A DNA stretch of 64,000 nt, taken from the NCBI RefSeq assembly GCF_029407905.1, contig NC_073632.1, positions 57,770,964-57,834,963 on the forward strand, given 5' to 3'. The translations under genes were made by a program, and so were the position numbers. Of this stretch, positions 46,399 through 57,410 are shown piece after piece. The stretch's first letter is position 1. Each line of letters starts with the position of its first letter. Source of the DNA: Bubalus kerabau. Lineage: Eukaryota > Chordata > Mammalia > Artiodactyla > Bovidae. The notes under the pieces were generated by a model, which saw nothing but the letters and a program-made list of their open reading frames with translations, was not told the origin of the DNA and made no database searches.

Positions 46399-49038
46399 TA
46401 GACTGGTCTGGTGCCCTCCGGCTACCCTATGATTGGTGCAGGCCAAGAACTCTTAACTGGAATAAATTGTTATTGCCATGTAGAATCTGAACCTGAACAC
46501 ACTGAGGCCACCCGCCAAGGTAGTGACTAGTTTAACCTGTGCTAACGTTAGAGCACTGCCTGTTGGATAGTTTTAGCTTCCTGTGAACGTCTGTAAGCAC
46601 TGCTTCAATCATTTCCCACCTCGTGCCACCTGCCGCTATCTGTCCTTACTTGTGGGCTTCTCCATGCTGTGCTTACAGTGGCTGGCAGTTTTGAGTGTAC
46701 TTTGATATTCTGTAATCAAGAGTTCATTTCAAAAGCAGAAAAAGACAAAAAAAAAATACTAAAGCAAGGAAAAGTGTCACTGAAATGAAACTGCACTTTA
46801 TTGTTTTATATTTTTGTACATGTGAGAAATTGAGGGAATAGTGTGTAATTGAGAGAAGTGTTAAAGCAACCGCACAGTCTGGAGGGAAGAGATGCAGTTT
46901 CTTGCCAGCCTGTAGCAGCCTTGTTCCTGATCACTTTTTTCCTCTCTAAACTCCTTTTCCTGTGATCCCTCCTGCCCCGTATTCTCATCTCCTTTGATGC
47001 TCTGCAGCTAGGAATAGTGGTCTTCCTTGAATGGTGCTGGAGGGTGTAGGGAATGGGCCTTGACAGTCCGGAGGCTGCGAGGAATGAGTACTTAACCACA
47101 TTCCTTTCCACAGATCGAATCCGTGAGTAACACTGATGAAAGAATTTCAGTAGAGACGGGAAACAGGAATCAAAACGCCCTCCCTACATCTCCCACTCTG
47201 GATTTAGTTTAATCTCAGGTCCAATTCACATCTAAAATCTTGGTGTTAGAGTTGAAACCGACGTACTTCACATAATAACTCATCCTACCTTATTTTTCTA
47301 AAAAAGAAAAAGATAAAAGACAAACAGGATGTTACTGCCTGAGGACTGTTGACTATTCGGTAGCAGAGGTGGGGGGCTGGGTCTCCAAATCCCAGTCAAC
47401 GTTGTTCTCACCGCAGGACCCTCTCATTGACTTTCTTTTCTCAATGCCTTTCTCTTACCTTTCCGGTCCTGCTTCCTTATGGCTCTCCTCACACTCCACG
47501 CAGACTCTGGCACTCCATTCACTGGCATCCGGTGGCATCAGAGCCTCTGTCCAGGGACTTGAAGGTAAACCCTGATGCCAGAATGAAGGAGTAGCAAATT
47601 TGTTCCCGGAGCCTCAGTGCTGGAGTGCAGCAGGGTGGATGCGGGGATGAAGTGAGCTTCCGGGGCCACACAGTCATTCTTCAGCTCTCTGATCCGCTAG
47701 ATACTTGTGTTGCTTAGGCTCCATGGCAGTTGAGATCACTTCAGAGGGCCAAGCCATCCTTTTCATCTCTCAAAAGATCAGGAAATGTGAGAACCCCTTC
47801 CCCCGCTAGGCACATTGGGTGTGGTCTGTCGAAGAGCGCTTCGTGCCTGGAACACCAGTCTGTTCAGCAGTGTTCGCAGTTTCACCTGTGGTTACTGCTG
47901 CTGCCCGGCACCGGGGATTCAGGGTCCATGACCGAGATTGCTTCTCAGATGCCCCTGCTCTCATCATAGGCGGCCGGGTCCAAGGCCTCATGCAAGACTC
48001 GGACCTGAAAGTGAGTCCAAGAGGAGGAATCTTAGAAAACAGCAGAAACTACCCCGCAACCGTGTTGCAAGTGAAATAACCCTGCCTCATACCACTTACA
48101 AAGCTAAGGGGAGCAGGTCCCCCAAAGCAGTCTCTTAAGCCTTGCGACTCCACGAGAAGAATTCCTGGGATGCAGGACAGGAACCCCTCAGGCACGTGGA
48201 GAACACGAAGTGGCACAGGATGGTGGGTGGGAGGTGGGTAGGTTAGTGACAGGCAGGGTAGAAAAGCAGGTGGGTGAAGCTCCATGGCTGGGAGATTGCT
48301 CGTGGAGTCAGTGGGATACAAGCAGCGAAGAAGGTCCCCATTCCAAACGCAGTGTTCTCGCCTCAAAGCAAACCGCAGTTCCAGGCAGCAGAGCTTGTGG
48401 CAGGGTAAGCAGACAGTGTGGTACCAAGACGTGTCCCTCCGCCTCTGAAACCCAGCGTCTCTCAGCCTCCCCGGCAGTCATGGGCAACAGCTGGAGTATT
48501 CAGCTGACCTGACAGAGCTGGTCTGCCAGCCCTTCGCTCTTTGGAGAGGCTCCCTCCCGGTTTGCCTCTGAGCAGCTGGGGAGGGATTCTGCTCCACCAA
48601 AAGGACCTCTCTCCTGAAGAGACAGAGCCTGTTGCCTGCACCGCAGTGTCCCTGGGGGCCCATTTCGAGCTTGGCCGAACTGGGGGATGAGTAAAAGTTG
48701 CCCTGAAGTCCTCTATTCGCCACCGCAGCCTGTCTCTGTAATGTCAGCCGGTGTTTCACAAAGGGCACGGGAAACGCACACACCCAACCCAGAACTCTTG
48801 CTGGTAGAGATTCGCTGAGTGTCTGTCCTCGCCCGAGCTTTTTCGTGTGTCTGCGTTGCGAACCTTGGGACTGGAGAGAAGGAGGAGGGGGCTAAGTGTT
48901 GCCCTAAAAATACTTATCATTCTTTTGTTGTTAGGATCTGTTCTGGGGGAGGGGGGTGAGGAGGGGAAGCTTGGCTTTGTCTTTGTCAGTCAACTCTCAT
49001 TTACACACACACAAAAATAATACATAAAAATAAATAAG
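46399..49038 (+). pseudogene. AP2B1: AP2B1 retrocopy, 3' UTR part
   Basis: Sequence between the ancestral stop codon and the decayed tail is of ordinary complexity and lacks recognisable repeats. It belongs to the insert because the target-site duplication lies beyond it. The final stretch ('acacacacaaaaataataca', then 'taaaaataaataag') is what remains of the poly(A) tail. Many short open frames here (for example 48049-48366 minus, 48478-48783 minus) are UTR noise. Confidence 0.85.
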
Positions 49039-49187
49039 TAAGCAAAGTTTGAAAGAGTCCAATTGGTTGGTAGGGCTTAAAAGTCATTGTCAACTGTTCT
49101 AAGAGTTCATTTCAGGTTTATAGCAAGTCTAGGATTTATACAAACTGCCCTGAATAACAAAAGAATTCCAAAGTGTACGTACTATAG

Positions 49188-49378
49188 CAGGGATCCCCAA
49201 CCTCCAGGATCTAATGCCTGATGATCTGAGGTGGAGCTGATGTAATTATGACAGAAATAAAGTACACAATAAATGTAATGCACTTGAATCATCCCGAAAC
49301 CATCCCCCTGCCCTGGTCCATGGAAAACTTGTTTTCCACAAAACCAGCCCTTGGTGCCAAAAAGGTTGGGGACAACTG
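49188..49378. mobile_element. hAT-type nonautonomous DNA transposon
   Basis: 191-bp element with terminal inverted repeats CAGGGATCCCCAACCT (left) and AGGTTGGGGACAACTG (right), matching at 13 of 16 positions when reversed. It is flanked by 8-bp near-duplications TACTATAG and TTGTATAG (6 of 8). Ends of CAGGGGTCCCCAACC type and an 8-bp target are typical of hAT MITEs in mammals. There is no transposase. Confidence 0.75.
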
Positions 49379-49406
49379 TTGTATAGGATATTAATTAGGA
49401 CTCTCC

Positions 49407-49614
49407 TTTGTGCTCAGTCATGTCCAACTCTTTGCAACCCCATGACTGTAGCCCAACAAGCTGCTCTGTCTGTGGAATTTCCCAGGCAAGAATCCTGGAG
49501 AGGGTTGCCATGCCCTCCTCCATGGGATCGTCCCAATCCAGGCACCAAACCCGCATCCTTTGTGTCTTCTGCACTGGCAGGTGAATTTTTTACCACTGCA
49601 CCCCCTGGGAAGCC
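49407..49614 (-). mobile_element. Bov-tA SINE
   Basis: Reverse-complement copy from 'gtgctcagtcatgtccaact' to the tRNA head 'accccctgggaagcc'. It is mutated at several CpG-derived positions. Confidence 0.9.
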
Positions 49615-49764
49615 ATTTTATTTATTTATACAAAAATAAAATGAGTTTGGGAAGACATGAGTTAATGCAGTCCTTCTCAGAGCCTTTAATCTATCACTGT
49701 GGATTATGACTCTGAAAGAAGGAGTGAGGGAATTACATAACATACAATGTGCCTCAAACTCTTT

Positions 49765-50180
49765 TGACCAATATAACAGTTATCTATTTCCACAATAATT
49801 CTGGATGAGCCTTTCTAAACTCAGTGGCTTAAAACAACCATTGTTTGTGCTCACAGACCAGCAGTTTGACTGAAACAGCTCTGATTCAAGTTGCAGATCT
49901 ATGGAGCTGGTATTCCATACTCCTCTTGCTCTCCTCAGCCCAGCAGCCTTCTCCTCAGGCAATAGCAGAGGTTCAAATGACATAGTGATAAAGTATCTCT
50001 TAAGTCCCAGTCTGAGGATCATCACAGTATCTCTCTAATCTACATTCAACGGGACAAAGCAAGTTCACACAACCAAGCCCCAAATCAAGAGGTGATAAAA
50101 TATGCTCTGTCCATGATGACATCATTGCAAGGAAGTGGTTCTAAAGAGAAGTAAAAGATCTGAAACCAACCAACCAACCT
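49765..50180 (-). mobile_element. Old L1/MaLR-like ancient repeat
   Basis: 'aactcagtggcttaaaacaa' followed by 'gtttgtgctcacagaccagc' and 'gcaaggaagtggttctaaag' resembles the antisense 3' region of an old mammalian L1-type repeat. Family assignment is tentative. Confidence 0.45.
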
Positions 50181-52319
50181 CTCGTAATCATAGAATCCTT
50201 TGTTTATAGATCATCTCACGGCAGTAGAGTTCTACAGAACACACTTTCAGAAACACTGCGATATCTCATTGGTGTTTGTGCAATGTTCCTGTTAGTGGGA
50301 ACAAAAACAGCAACATCCTGAGACGCAGCCATCTGAGAAATGTTTTTGAATCTCACAGTCTAAATGGGCATCTGTTAGATTCCTAACAGGAAAGAATTCT
50401 TCCATCTAATGGGACTTTAAAATCCCTCCTACTGTCACAACTCACTAGGAACTCAACCCCAAGAGTGAACACGAACACAATACGTTCAGCTGGGAGACAG
50501 CACTCCTCGATAGCACCATCCAGAACACTGTCAAGGCTTTGGCGGGAGGCAGATCCTTCTATAGAAGTGGATGATTACGACTCACTTCTCAGAAGCTGTG
50601 CTCAAATAAGTGTAAAGTCAAAGACCAAGTTAACAGCAGGTGGATCTAGGAGAGAAGAGACATCCCAGCCCAGGCCAGGGTCCTCAGAAGAAAACCACAC
50701 TAGGTCTATGAATAGTCCCTTAATGTGGAGGAAGAGACCCCAGGATCCCATGTGTGCCCTTGCAATCCATGCATACACGTGTGGAGTAAATTGAACCTCA
50801 TTTGCATCAACATGTACGGTCTATCATCTTATTCATTTCTTTTATTATTTTTACAAGACCAGAATCAATAGACCACACCAAAAATTTCTGAACCAGATGA
50901 TAAGCATAGTCAGAAGTCTGTGTCCTTCTGGGACAAAAAACAGTGGCACAAAATCAGGTCAGCAGCAGCTCCTACACTAAACACCAGTTCAGTTTCCAGC
51001 TTAGAAAAAAAAGGCAGTAATATCCAGGGGCCAGGTTTTAACTCTGAATCCCAGCTCCCCTCCTGCTCTTTAAAGGAAGTAATACCATCAAAAGAACTCA
51101 CAGTTTGGGGTAACAACCCCATGGGATTCTATTCTACTTCACTGCTTATTGTCTATTTAACTTTAAGCTCACTTTATTAGCAAAATGGGTAACACTTATT
51201 CTGTGCACCTTCCAGCATTGTTACAAAAATAAATAATATATGTAATGACACTTTTCAAAGTACATATAAAAGTGCCACCATAATGTTAGATAAGGTCACA
51301 TATCCACCATCAACATCTACCGAACTGTCAAACATAAACAAAGGTGTGATTAAATATCATATGGTGATGTTTTCCTGAATAGTGGTCTCTCACACAGCCC
51401 TTTTAGCTACCAATGCCAAGTAAAACACAATGCAACATATTGGGCTATGGTTTCTTCACTTTTACAATATGGCAACAACAAAAAGATTTCTTCATCCCTC
51501 ATTTAGAGTACACAATCAGAGAATTTGATTGTCATCATCATTATCAATCACTGGAAACAAAGAATTGGAGTGGCAAATATTATTGCAGAGGCCCCTGTTT
51601 TTTTAAGAGAGATGCTTCCAGGAAAGAACTATAAGACAAGCTACCCTTGAGTTTACATGGAAAAGACTCAAAATCTTGTCAGGAATAGAAAAGTTGAACA
51701 GAGAAATAAACTTCAAGAATTTAACTTGGAGAAAATGTAAGGTTTACAAACTCATAGTGGACTACATTTTTATATTATCAGAGAAATAGAATATGCTTGT
51801 CAACAAGGGTATTGCCATAGACATTTTGATAACAGGTAAGAACCAACCTAAGAGATAGATCAGGTGGTTGGTTTCTTTTCTTTCTTCTCAAAGATGTTGT
51901 GATGAAATCTTGTTTATCATACTTACTAACAATCCTCACATCCTTCTAAAATCTTGGCCATTATGTCTCCCACTTTAAATTCTCTTAAAGTTCTCTTTAA
52001 ATTCTTTTTCTCATTTTCATTCCTTTGGTTTTCTGTGAGAGATTTTAGGGCATGTACTCATTTAAAGGCAAAACTTTTTTTTTTTTTTTTTTTTGCATAC
52101 AGCACTAACTCTAAGGTCACTTCCAGTTCTAAAATAATAGAACTGGAATATAATCAGTGACACCACACGTGTTTTTTAAAAGTCTGATCTGTTGAATTTC
52201 TGAGTTTCTTTAATCTTTCAAGTTTTTCTGATTTTTCTAATTTAATGTGTAGACACATGACATTTCATCACATCATTCTGACCACTCAGATTACAGAAGG
52301 AGGAAAGATTGTAAAAGGT
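50181..52319. other. Unrecognised stretch
   Basis: No gene, RNA gene or confident repeat was recognised. A poly(T) run of about 18 lies near 52076-52094. The 109-codon plus-strand frame at 50465-50794 has no recognisable domain. Confidence 0.35.
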
Positions 52320-52565
52320 GCTGTAATTCCCATCATATCACTTATGGAGTACTTACTACAAGCCAGGTCTGGTTTAAATGCTTTTGCACATGTCATCCCC
52401 ATGAAGCCTTCCAGCATCCAGCGGAGGGAACTATTATTGACAGAACCCTCATTTTACAGAAGGAGCAGTTGAGGATTAGAGACATTAAGGAACCTGCCCA
52501 AGGATATATGCCTAATAGTAAATGACAACACTGGAATGGATTTGGGGCTGCCTGTCTTCAGAACC
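52320..52565 (-). mobile_element. MIR SINE (ancient)
   Basis: Antisense MIR is readable over most of its length: 'tggagtacttactacaagcc', 'cctcattttacagaaggagc', 'aggaacctgcccaagga' and 'ggatttggggctgcctgtct'. Confidence 0.7.
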
Positions 52566-53289
52566 CCATGAGGCTCTCTTGGGCAAGAAATGGTCCAGCC
52601 TCAGCTTTATAAAAGCCAGCTTCTTTTCTAAGTAGCAACTGAGGTCAGTAGATTTGATCAAAGAGAAAACATGAAGCTCAAGCAGTTTTCCTGAGTTGAG
52701 TTAATAGGGGTTCTTTTTGTGGTTTGGTTTTGTTTGCTTTGTTGTTGGTTTTTGTTTTTGTTGGTGGTGGTGGTTTGGTGTTTTTGTTTGGCTCTTTTTT
52801 GGAGATTTAAACTGGTTAAGCCAAAGTTCCTAAAAAGGGACTAACTCCTTGGAGACATTGTAAATTTCTTCTTTCCTCCTCCCCTCCCTCCTTCCTGCTC
52901 TTTAATCCCTTGGGACATCAGCAAACATTTGTAGAAATAAAAACAATCTCGGATTTCTGTTCCTTCACACTTTAGCTGAAAACATCCAGAAATGTTCACA
53001 GGAACTTGTGTGACTATCAGAGTGACTGATAACAACACAAGCTCCGCGAGAGCAGAGATGTTTTAATACTGTATTCGCTACAGCCTCCCAAGCTCCCAGA
53101 CGGGCGCCAAGCACACAGCAGGCGCTCAATAAAGATGCTCTGATTGGATGAAGCCAACTTTAAGTGGCAAGTGTGAGCCGGTCCTCTGGGACTCCGGCCC
53201 GCTTCTTGATCCTGACACTCCCTTTAGAAATGGAGACGGGGTGGGCTCCCTACCTGTTTTAGACCATGCTCTGGGTTCCAGAACCTCCC
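52566..53289. other. Unrecognised stretch upstream of the CpG island
   Basis: No gene was recognised. It includes a T/G-rich simple region at 52706-52800 and a purine/pyrimidine-biased CT-rich patch near 52870-52900. CpG density starts to rise after about 53040. Confidence 0.35.
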
Positions 53290-53780
53290 TCTCCTCCCCA
53301 CCTCTCCGCAGCTGGAAGCAGCTGCGCGCGGTCTGGCCACTAGAGCTTGTCTGGTAGGACTCCAGTCTCGCGGAGAAGAAGGGCGTTCGAGGGGAGGGCA
53401 GAGAGCACTCAGGTTTCCGCAGGGCCGGAGCTCCACGGCCGGGGCGGCAGCACTGGGCCGGCCGGGGGGCTCGGGGCCCGCGCGGGGGACCGAAAGGCCG
53501 GGCTCCACCCGCCGCTCCTCCCAGGGGCGGGTTGACCGACAGGTGTCGCATCGCACTGAGCATTTTCTCTCCACCCTCAAGGTATAGAATGGGCTTCTGC
53601 GGAGGCGCCGGCGGGACGGAGCGAAGGGCGGGTGGCCAGTGGGTTTCATACACACGAAAGGAAATGGATACACAGATGGGAAAAGAAAGGCAGAATGGCT
53701 TTCAGAGAAGCAGCAGCCGCAGCTCAGAAAGCTGGAGCGCGCAGAGCTCACGCATCCGGCGTATTTCCGAGAGGAAAAAT
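53290..53780. promoter_or_regulatory. CpG island, candidate promoter
   Basis: About 490 bp are strikingly GC- and CpG-rich in an otherwise AT-rich window. They include 'ggccggccggggggctcggg' (53457-53476), 'gcccgcgcgggggaccga' and GC-box-like 'aggggcggg'. Unmethylated CpG islands usually mark promoters. Possible splice donors exist on both strands: CAG|GTAGGG on the minus strand at about 53251-53256, and CTG|GTAGGA on the plus strand at about 53352. No first exon with a recognisable protein was found. Two overlapping 175-codon minus-strand frames (53126-53653 and 53224-53751) are open mainly because GC-rich DNA has few stops. Confidence 0.65.
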
Positions 53781-54481
53781 GCTGAATCAGAACCGCGAAG
53801 GCGAGGCATGCATCGCTGGGTTATGCTTCCCTAATCAGGGGTGCAGGATGCCTTTTTTAAACTAAAAAAGCCAGAGTTCCTCACCCAAGTTGATGCCCTC
53901 GGCCCCTCAGCCCATACCGTGTTCGCACCTCTGGTCTCTTGGTTAACCTTGCATTACTCATCTGTCACATGGCGCGTGCAAGGTTGTCAGAACTCTGCCC
54001 ATGCCTTTAGGAAGTTAGTAGCTGTCAGGGAACCACAGCGGGGAGAAGGGAATGTGGGCTTTTGCACATCAGCCCAGAGCTTCTCAGAGTCCTTGAGAAA
54101 TTCTTTCTAAAAGTTCTTTCTTTAGCAATGAGAGAGAAACGCACTCTCTTAAGCTTCTTAGTAAGATTTTGCCCCAAAGTTTTATATCTTTATTTGTAGT
54201 GGAATCTTATTAAAAGGCCCCTGAAGCTACTACTAAAAGAAACAGGCATAAACGTGCAATTGTCTTTATTTCCTGTATGCACAGAAATTTCACAGAACTT
54301 AGCTCAGTGCAAATGTGGGGGCCAGGTGTTTTCAATGAATGTTTTCTAATTTTTCTAATGTTGCATTTTCTATTTAACCTGTTTCCTAATATAATTTGTG
54401 GGTAGAGATGTGGAAAGGGGGTACCACCTGACTGGCATGACAGGATGGGGAGCCCACTATTTGTTTTTCATTTGGATCATG
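53781..54481. other. Unrecognised stretch
   Basis: No gene or repeat family was recognised downstream of the CpG island. Confidence 0.35.
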
Positions 54482-54942
54482 ACATCTGTTTTTTTTTTAA
54501 TTTATTTTAATTAGAGGCTAATTACTTTACAATATTGTATTGGTTTTGCCATACATCAACATGAATCCACCACGGGTGTACACGTGTTCCCAATCCTGAA
54601 CCTCCCCTCCCACCTGCCTTCCCATACCATCCCTCTGGGTCATCCCAGTGCACCAGCCCCAAGCATCCTGTATCCTGCATCAAACCTGGACTGGTGATTC
54701 ATTTCTTATATGATATTATACATGTTACAATGCCATTCTCCCAAATCATCCCCTCCCTCCCTCTCCCACAGAGTCCAAAAGACTGTTCTGTACATCTGTG
54801 TCTCTTTTGCTGTCTCGCATACAGGGTTATCATTACCATCTTTCTAAATTCCATATATATGTGTTAGTATACTGTATTGGTGTTTTTCTTTCTGGCTTAC
54901 TTTACTCTGTATAATCAGCTCCAGTTTCAACCACCTCTGTTT
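54482..54942 (-). mobile_element. L1 (bovine type) 3' end, 5'-truncated
   Basis: Reverse complement of the same L1 3' UTR seen at 42.3-42.7 kb: poly(T), 'acaatattgtattggttttg', 'tgaatccaccacgggtgta', 'catcctgtatcctgcatca' and 'ttactctgtataatcagctc'. The body is about 54491-54932. Flanks ACATCTGTTT and ACCTCTGTTT (54482 and 54933) differ by one base. It is high-similarity and therefore relatively recent. Confidence 0.92.
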
Positions 54943-55854
54943 TATGTCACCGTTGAATTGGCCTTTTGCAGAGCAGACATGCCCTCATCTATTGCCTCGT
55001 GGCTATGACAAGATAGTTACAAGGTCAGGATTGCTTGACTCCTAGCCTAGCACAGCTTGTTAAACTGCACAGAGTAATATATTCCAATAAAAGAGCTTGG
55101 GGAATAAAGAACCATCAGTGTGCAGCCCACCCACCAGAAATGTTAATGTTGATTGCTAAACAGAAATTGAGATTGAGTAGGAAAACCATCAGGCACTTTA
55201 AAGAGGAACCTGGTACAGTCCTATGAGTCCAAGATGCTACGAGGGAACAAATTCCATGCTTAGTGTCAGCCTGCTTTCCTCAAAGCCCCCAGAAGTGGAT
55301 TCGGGGAGAGGATTACTGCAATCTAGTGATAAGTCTAGCATCTATTAGAGTTGAGCCTGTACCTCTTAACACAAGTGATGGGCTAAATGTGTAAGGTGCA
55401 GCAATTGTTCCACCAGACATCAAATTTCCCAGTTAACTAGATTGGCCCCAGAGTATAATATGGGGGTTCCCTCTACAGAACCTTTGAAAGCCCACTAGAT
55501 CCAGTGGTCAGGGCAGTGTCTGGTCAGAGGCCCTAGGTGCCCTGGGAAGGAGAGTCACAGCTCCCAATCCACAAAGGACAAACGAAAGGACATGCCCCAA
55601 AGACACTGGGACTCTTCTACCTGTTACCATGACACTCCCTCCTGCATGCCACCTGGAAGGAAGCAAGGCTTTCACTTACCTCGTGTCCCACACTCACCCA
55701 CCCCCAATCCCCTCTGCATTTATTTTTAACATTCTGATCCTCAGAAGTGAAATGAAATAAATACAGGTGGGGGAAATTGGAGAGAGCAGGAAATGGGGAA
55801 AGAGGGAGGAAGACTTGTTCATGCCTCAGGCCTGAGGAAAAGAAAGAACTTTTG
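54943..55854. other. Unrecognised stretch
   Basis: No gene or repeat family was recognised. Confidence 0.35.
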
Positions 55855-56060
55855 TCAAGAGCCTACTCTGCTTTAAGCAATGTTTGGGTGCTTCATTGTA
55901 TTAACCTCCCCCCCTCCCCGAGTGCGATGATAGAGAGTATCATTCTCCCACTTCACCAATGGGGAAGCCACGGTGGGAAAAATGAGGCTCAGAGAAGTTG
56001 GTGACTACTTGAAGTCACACAGCTAGAAAGTGACAGGGTTCGGATTAGGCCCTAAATTGT
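55855..56060 (-). mobile_element. MIR SINE (ancient)
   Basis: Antisense MIR core and flank: 'cccacttcaccaatggggaa', 'atgaggctcagagaagttgg', 'gaagtcacacagctagaaag' and 'gacagggttcggattaggcc'. Confidence 0.7.
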
Positions 56061-56466
56061 CAGATTCCTCCAGGAAGGTAGCATGCTTGACCTGTGAGGG
56101 TGGAGGAGGAAAGCCCGCGTGCCTCTGTCCTCTCTGTGCGTCTAGCTCCTGGCTACCCTGAAGAGGGGGAACTTGGAATAAAATGATCAAAAGCTGTGCC
56201 CCAGGGATATAAAGAGATACCTGAGTCTCTTACAGAAGTGCTGGGCCTCACAGATGGTCTGCTCCCCTTCTCTCCCCATCCTCTGTCTCCATATCTACAC
56301 TCTCTCATTCCTCTGGCCCCAAACTAGGGGTCAAATGCTGGGGAACCCCAAATGCTAGGGTTCCAGAACCACTGACAGGTATCCTTTCTCTCCCTGGGTA
56401 CCACCTTTTCACACCATACCTGGGTTTCTTCTTTCTATCCCATGCTAACGGAATCGGGGATGTTAT
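56061..56466. other. Unrecognised stretch
   Basis: No gene or repeat family was recognised. The 129-codon minus-strand frame at 56305-56694 overlaps the NOP56 retrocopy antisense and has no recognisable domain. Confidence 0.35.
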
Positions 56467-57410
56467 AAAGATCCCTTGACCAGTCCTGGTGTCTGAGTGA
56501 TTTCCTGGGTCCAGCAAAGAGACCAAGTTTCCAGAGCCTTGAAGACAAGGGCTAACACCCCAAAATATGGACTCATTTTTCCACTCTACCTTCATTGGCT
56601 GAGCAGCTGCCAAGAACAAAGGCCACATCTCCCAATACCTGGCAAACAAATGCAGTATTGTCTCATGAATCAATTGCTTCTCTGAGGTGCCCACCAGTGT
56701 TTTTGGAGAGAAGCTTCGAGAACAAGTTGAGGAGCGGCTGTCCTTCTGATACTGGAGAGATTTCCCGAAAGAATCTAGACGTCATGAAGGAGGCAATGGT
56801 TCAGACAGAGGAAGCGGCTGCTGAGATTACTAGGAAGCTTGAGAAACAGGAGAAGAAATGCCTGAAGAAGTTCGAAAAGGCTGGCTGCAATTGCCCTGGC
56901 TTCTTCAGAAAATATTAGTGCCCCAGAGGAGAGTGAGAAGACAAGTGAAAGACCCAAAAAGAAGAAAAAGCAAAAGCCCCAGGAGGCTCCTCAGGAGAAT
57001 GGAATGAAAGACCCATCTGTCTCTTTTTCCAAACCCAAGAAAAAGAAATCTTTTTCCAAGGAAGAGCTAGTTAGTAGTGATCTTGAAGAGACAGCTGGCA
57101 CTGGAAGTCTTTCCAAGAGGAAGAAATCTTTTCCCAAAGAAGAACTAGTTAGTGACCCTAATGAGTCAGAAAACAAAAGGTCCCCAAGGAAAAGCAGAAA
57201 GTGTCTTCCAAGGAGGAGCCACTCAACAGTGGACCTGAAGAGGCTACTGCCCCCAAGAGCAGCAGCTCCAAGAAAAAGAAAAAGCTCTGAAAGTTATCCC
57301 AGGAAAGTTAGAATGGACATCTTCCTAGTGGGGCATAACTTACGGAGGTATTCCCTATCCCATCCTCTAAAGCCCAATAAAAATTAAAAAAAAAAAAAAA
57401 GATCCCTTGA
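56467..57410 (+). pseudogene. NOP56: NOP56 processed retrocopy, 5'-truncated
   Basis: The parent encodes a core protein of box C/D small nucleolar ribonucleoproteins, which guide rRNA 2'-O-methylation. The copy holds roughly the last 40-45 % of the coding sequence plus the short 3' UTR, with no introns. Matching pieces are ALKTRANTPKYGLIF (around 56540-56580), YLANKCSIV, then MKEAMVQTEEAAAEITRKLE, and the Lys-rich tail KPKKKKSFSKEELVSSDLEE. The ancestral stop is TGA at 57288-57290. AATAAA (57377-57382) and a poly(A) tail follow. The insert (56481 to about 57397) is flanked by AAAGATCCCTTGA at 56467-56479 and 57398-57410. Lesions: 1-bp insertion near 56578, CGA to TGA stops near 56600 and 56666, a 2-bp deletion near 56750, and a frame change near 56870. 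The lesions and missing N-terminus make it nonfunctional. Confidence 0.95.

Larger units (their letters stand above)
43462..49050 (+). pseudogene. AP2B1: AP2B1 processed retrocopy (AP-2 complex subunit beta), near full-length
   Basis: The parent encodes beta-2 adaptin, the large subunit of the AP-2 clathrin adaptor that builds endocytic coated pits. The copy is intronless. It has 5' UTR (43474-43597), a CDS-equivalent from ATG 43598 to TAA 46396-46398, and a long 3' UTR ending in a decayed A-rich tail near 49038. The whole insert is flanked by a perfect 12-bp TAAGCAAAGTTT duplication (43462-43473 and 49039-49050), the hallmark of L1-mediated retrotransposition. Lesions in order: 1-bp deletion near 44370; 4-bp deletion near 44497; 1-bp insertion near 44738; CGA to TGA stop at 44926; 1-bp deletion near 45100; 2-bp deletion near 45376; CAG to TAG stop at 46357-46359. 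The trunk (starting MTDSKYFTTNKKGEIFELKA), hinge and appendage are all recognisable. It cannot make a full beta-adaptin. The parent gene should lie elsewhere, with introns. Confidence 0.97.

Noticed and set aside
53126..53751. Two overlapping 175-codon minus-strand open frames in the CpG island
   Set aside because: Pro/Arg/Gly-rich with no recognisable domain. Two different frames are both open because stop codons are rare in GC-rich DNA.
57004..57387. 127-codon Lys/Ser-rich open frame as a novel basic protein
   Set aside because: It is the NOP56 C-terminal tail and 3' UTR of a processed pseudogene.
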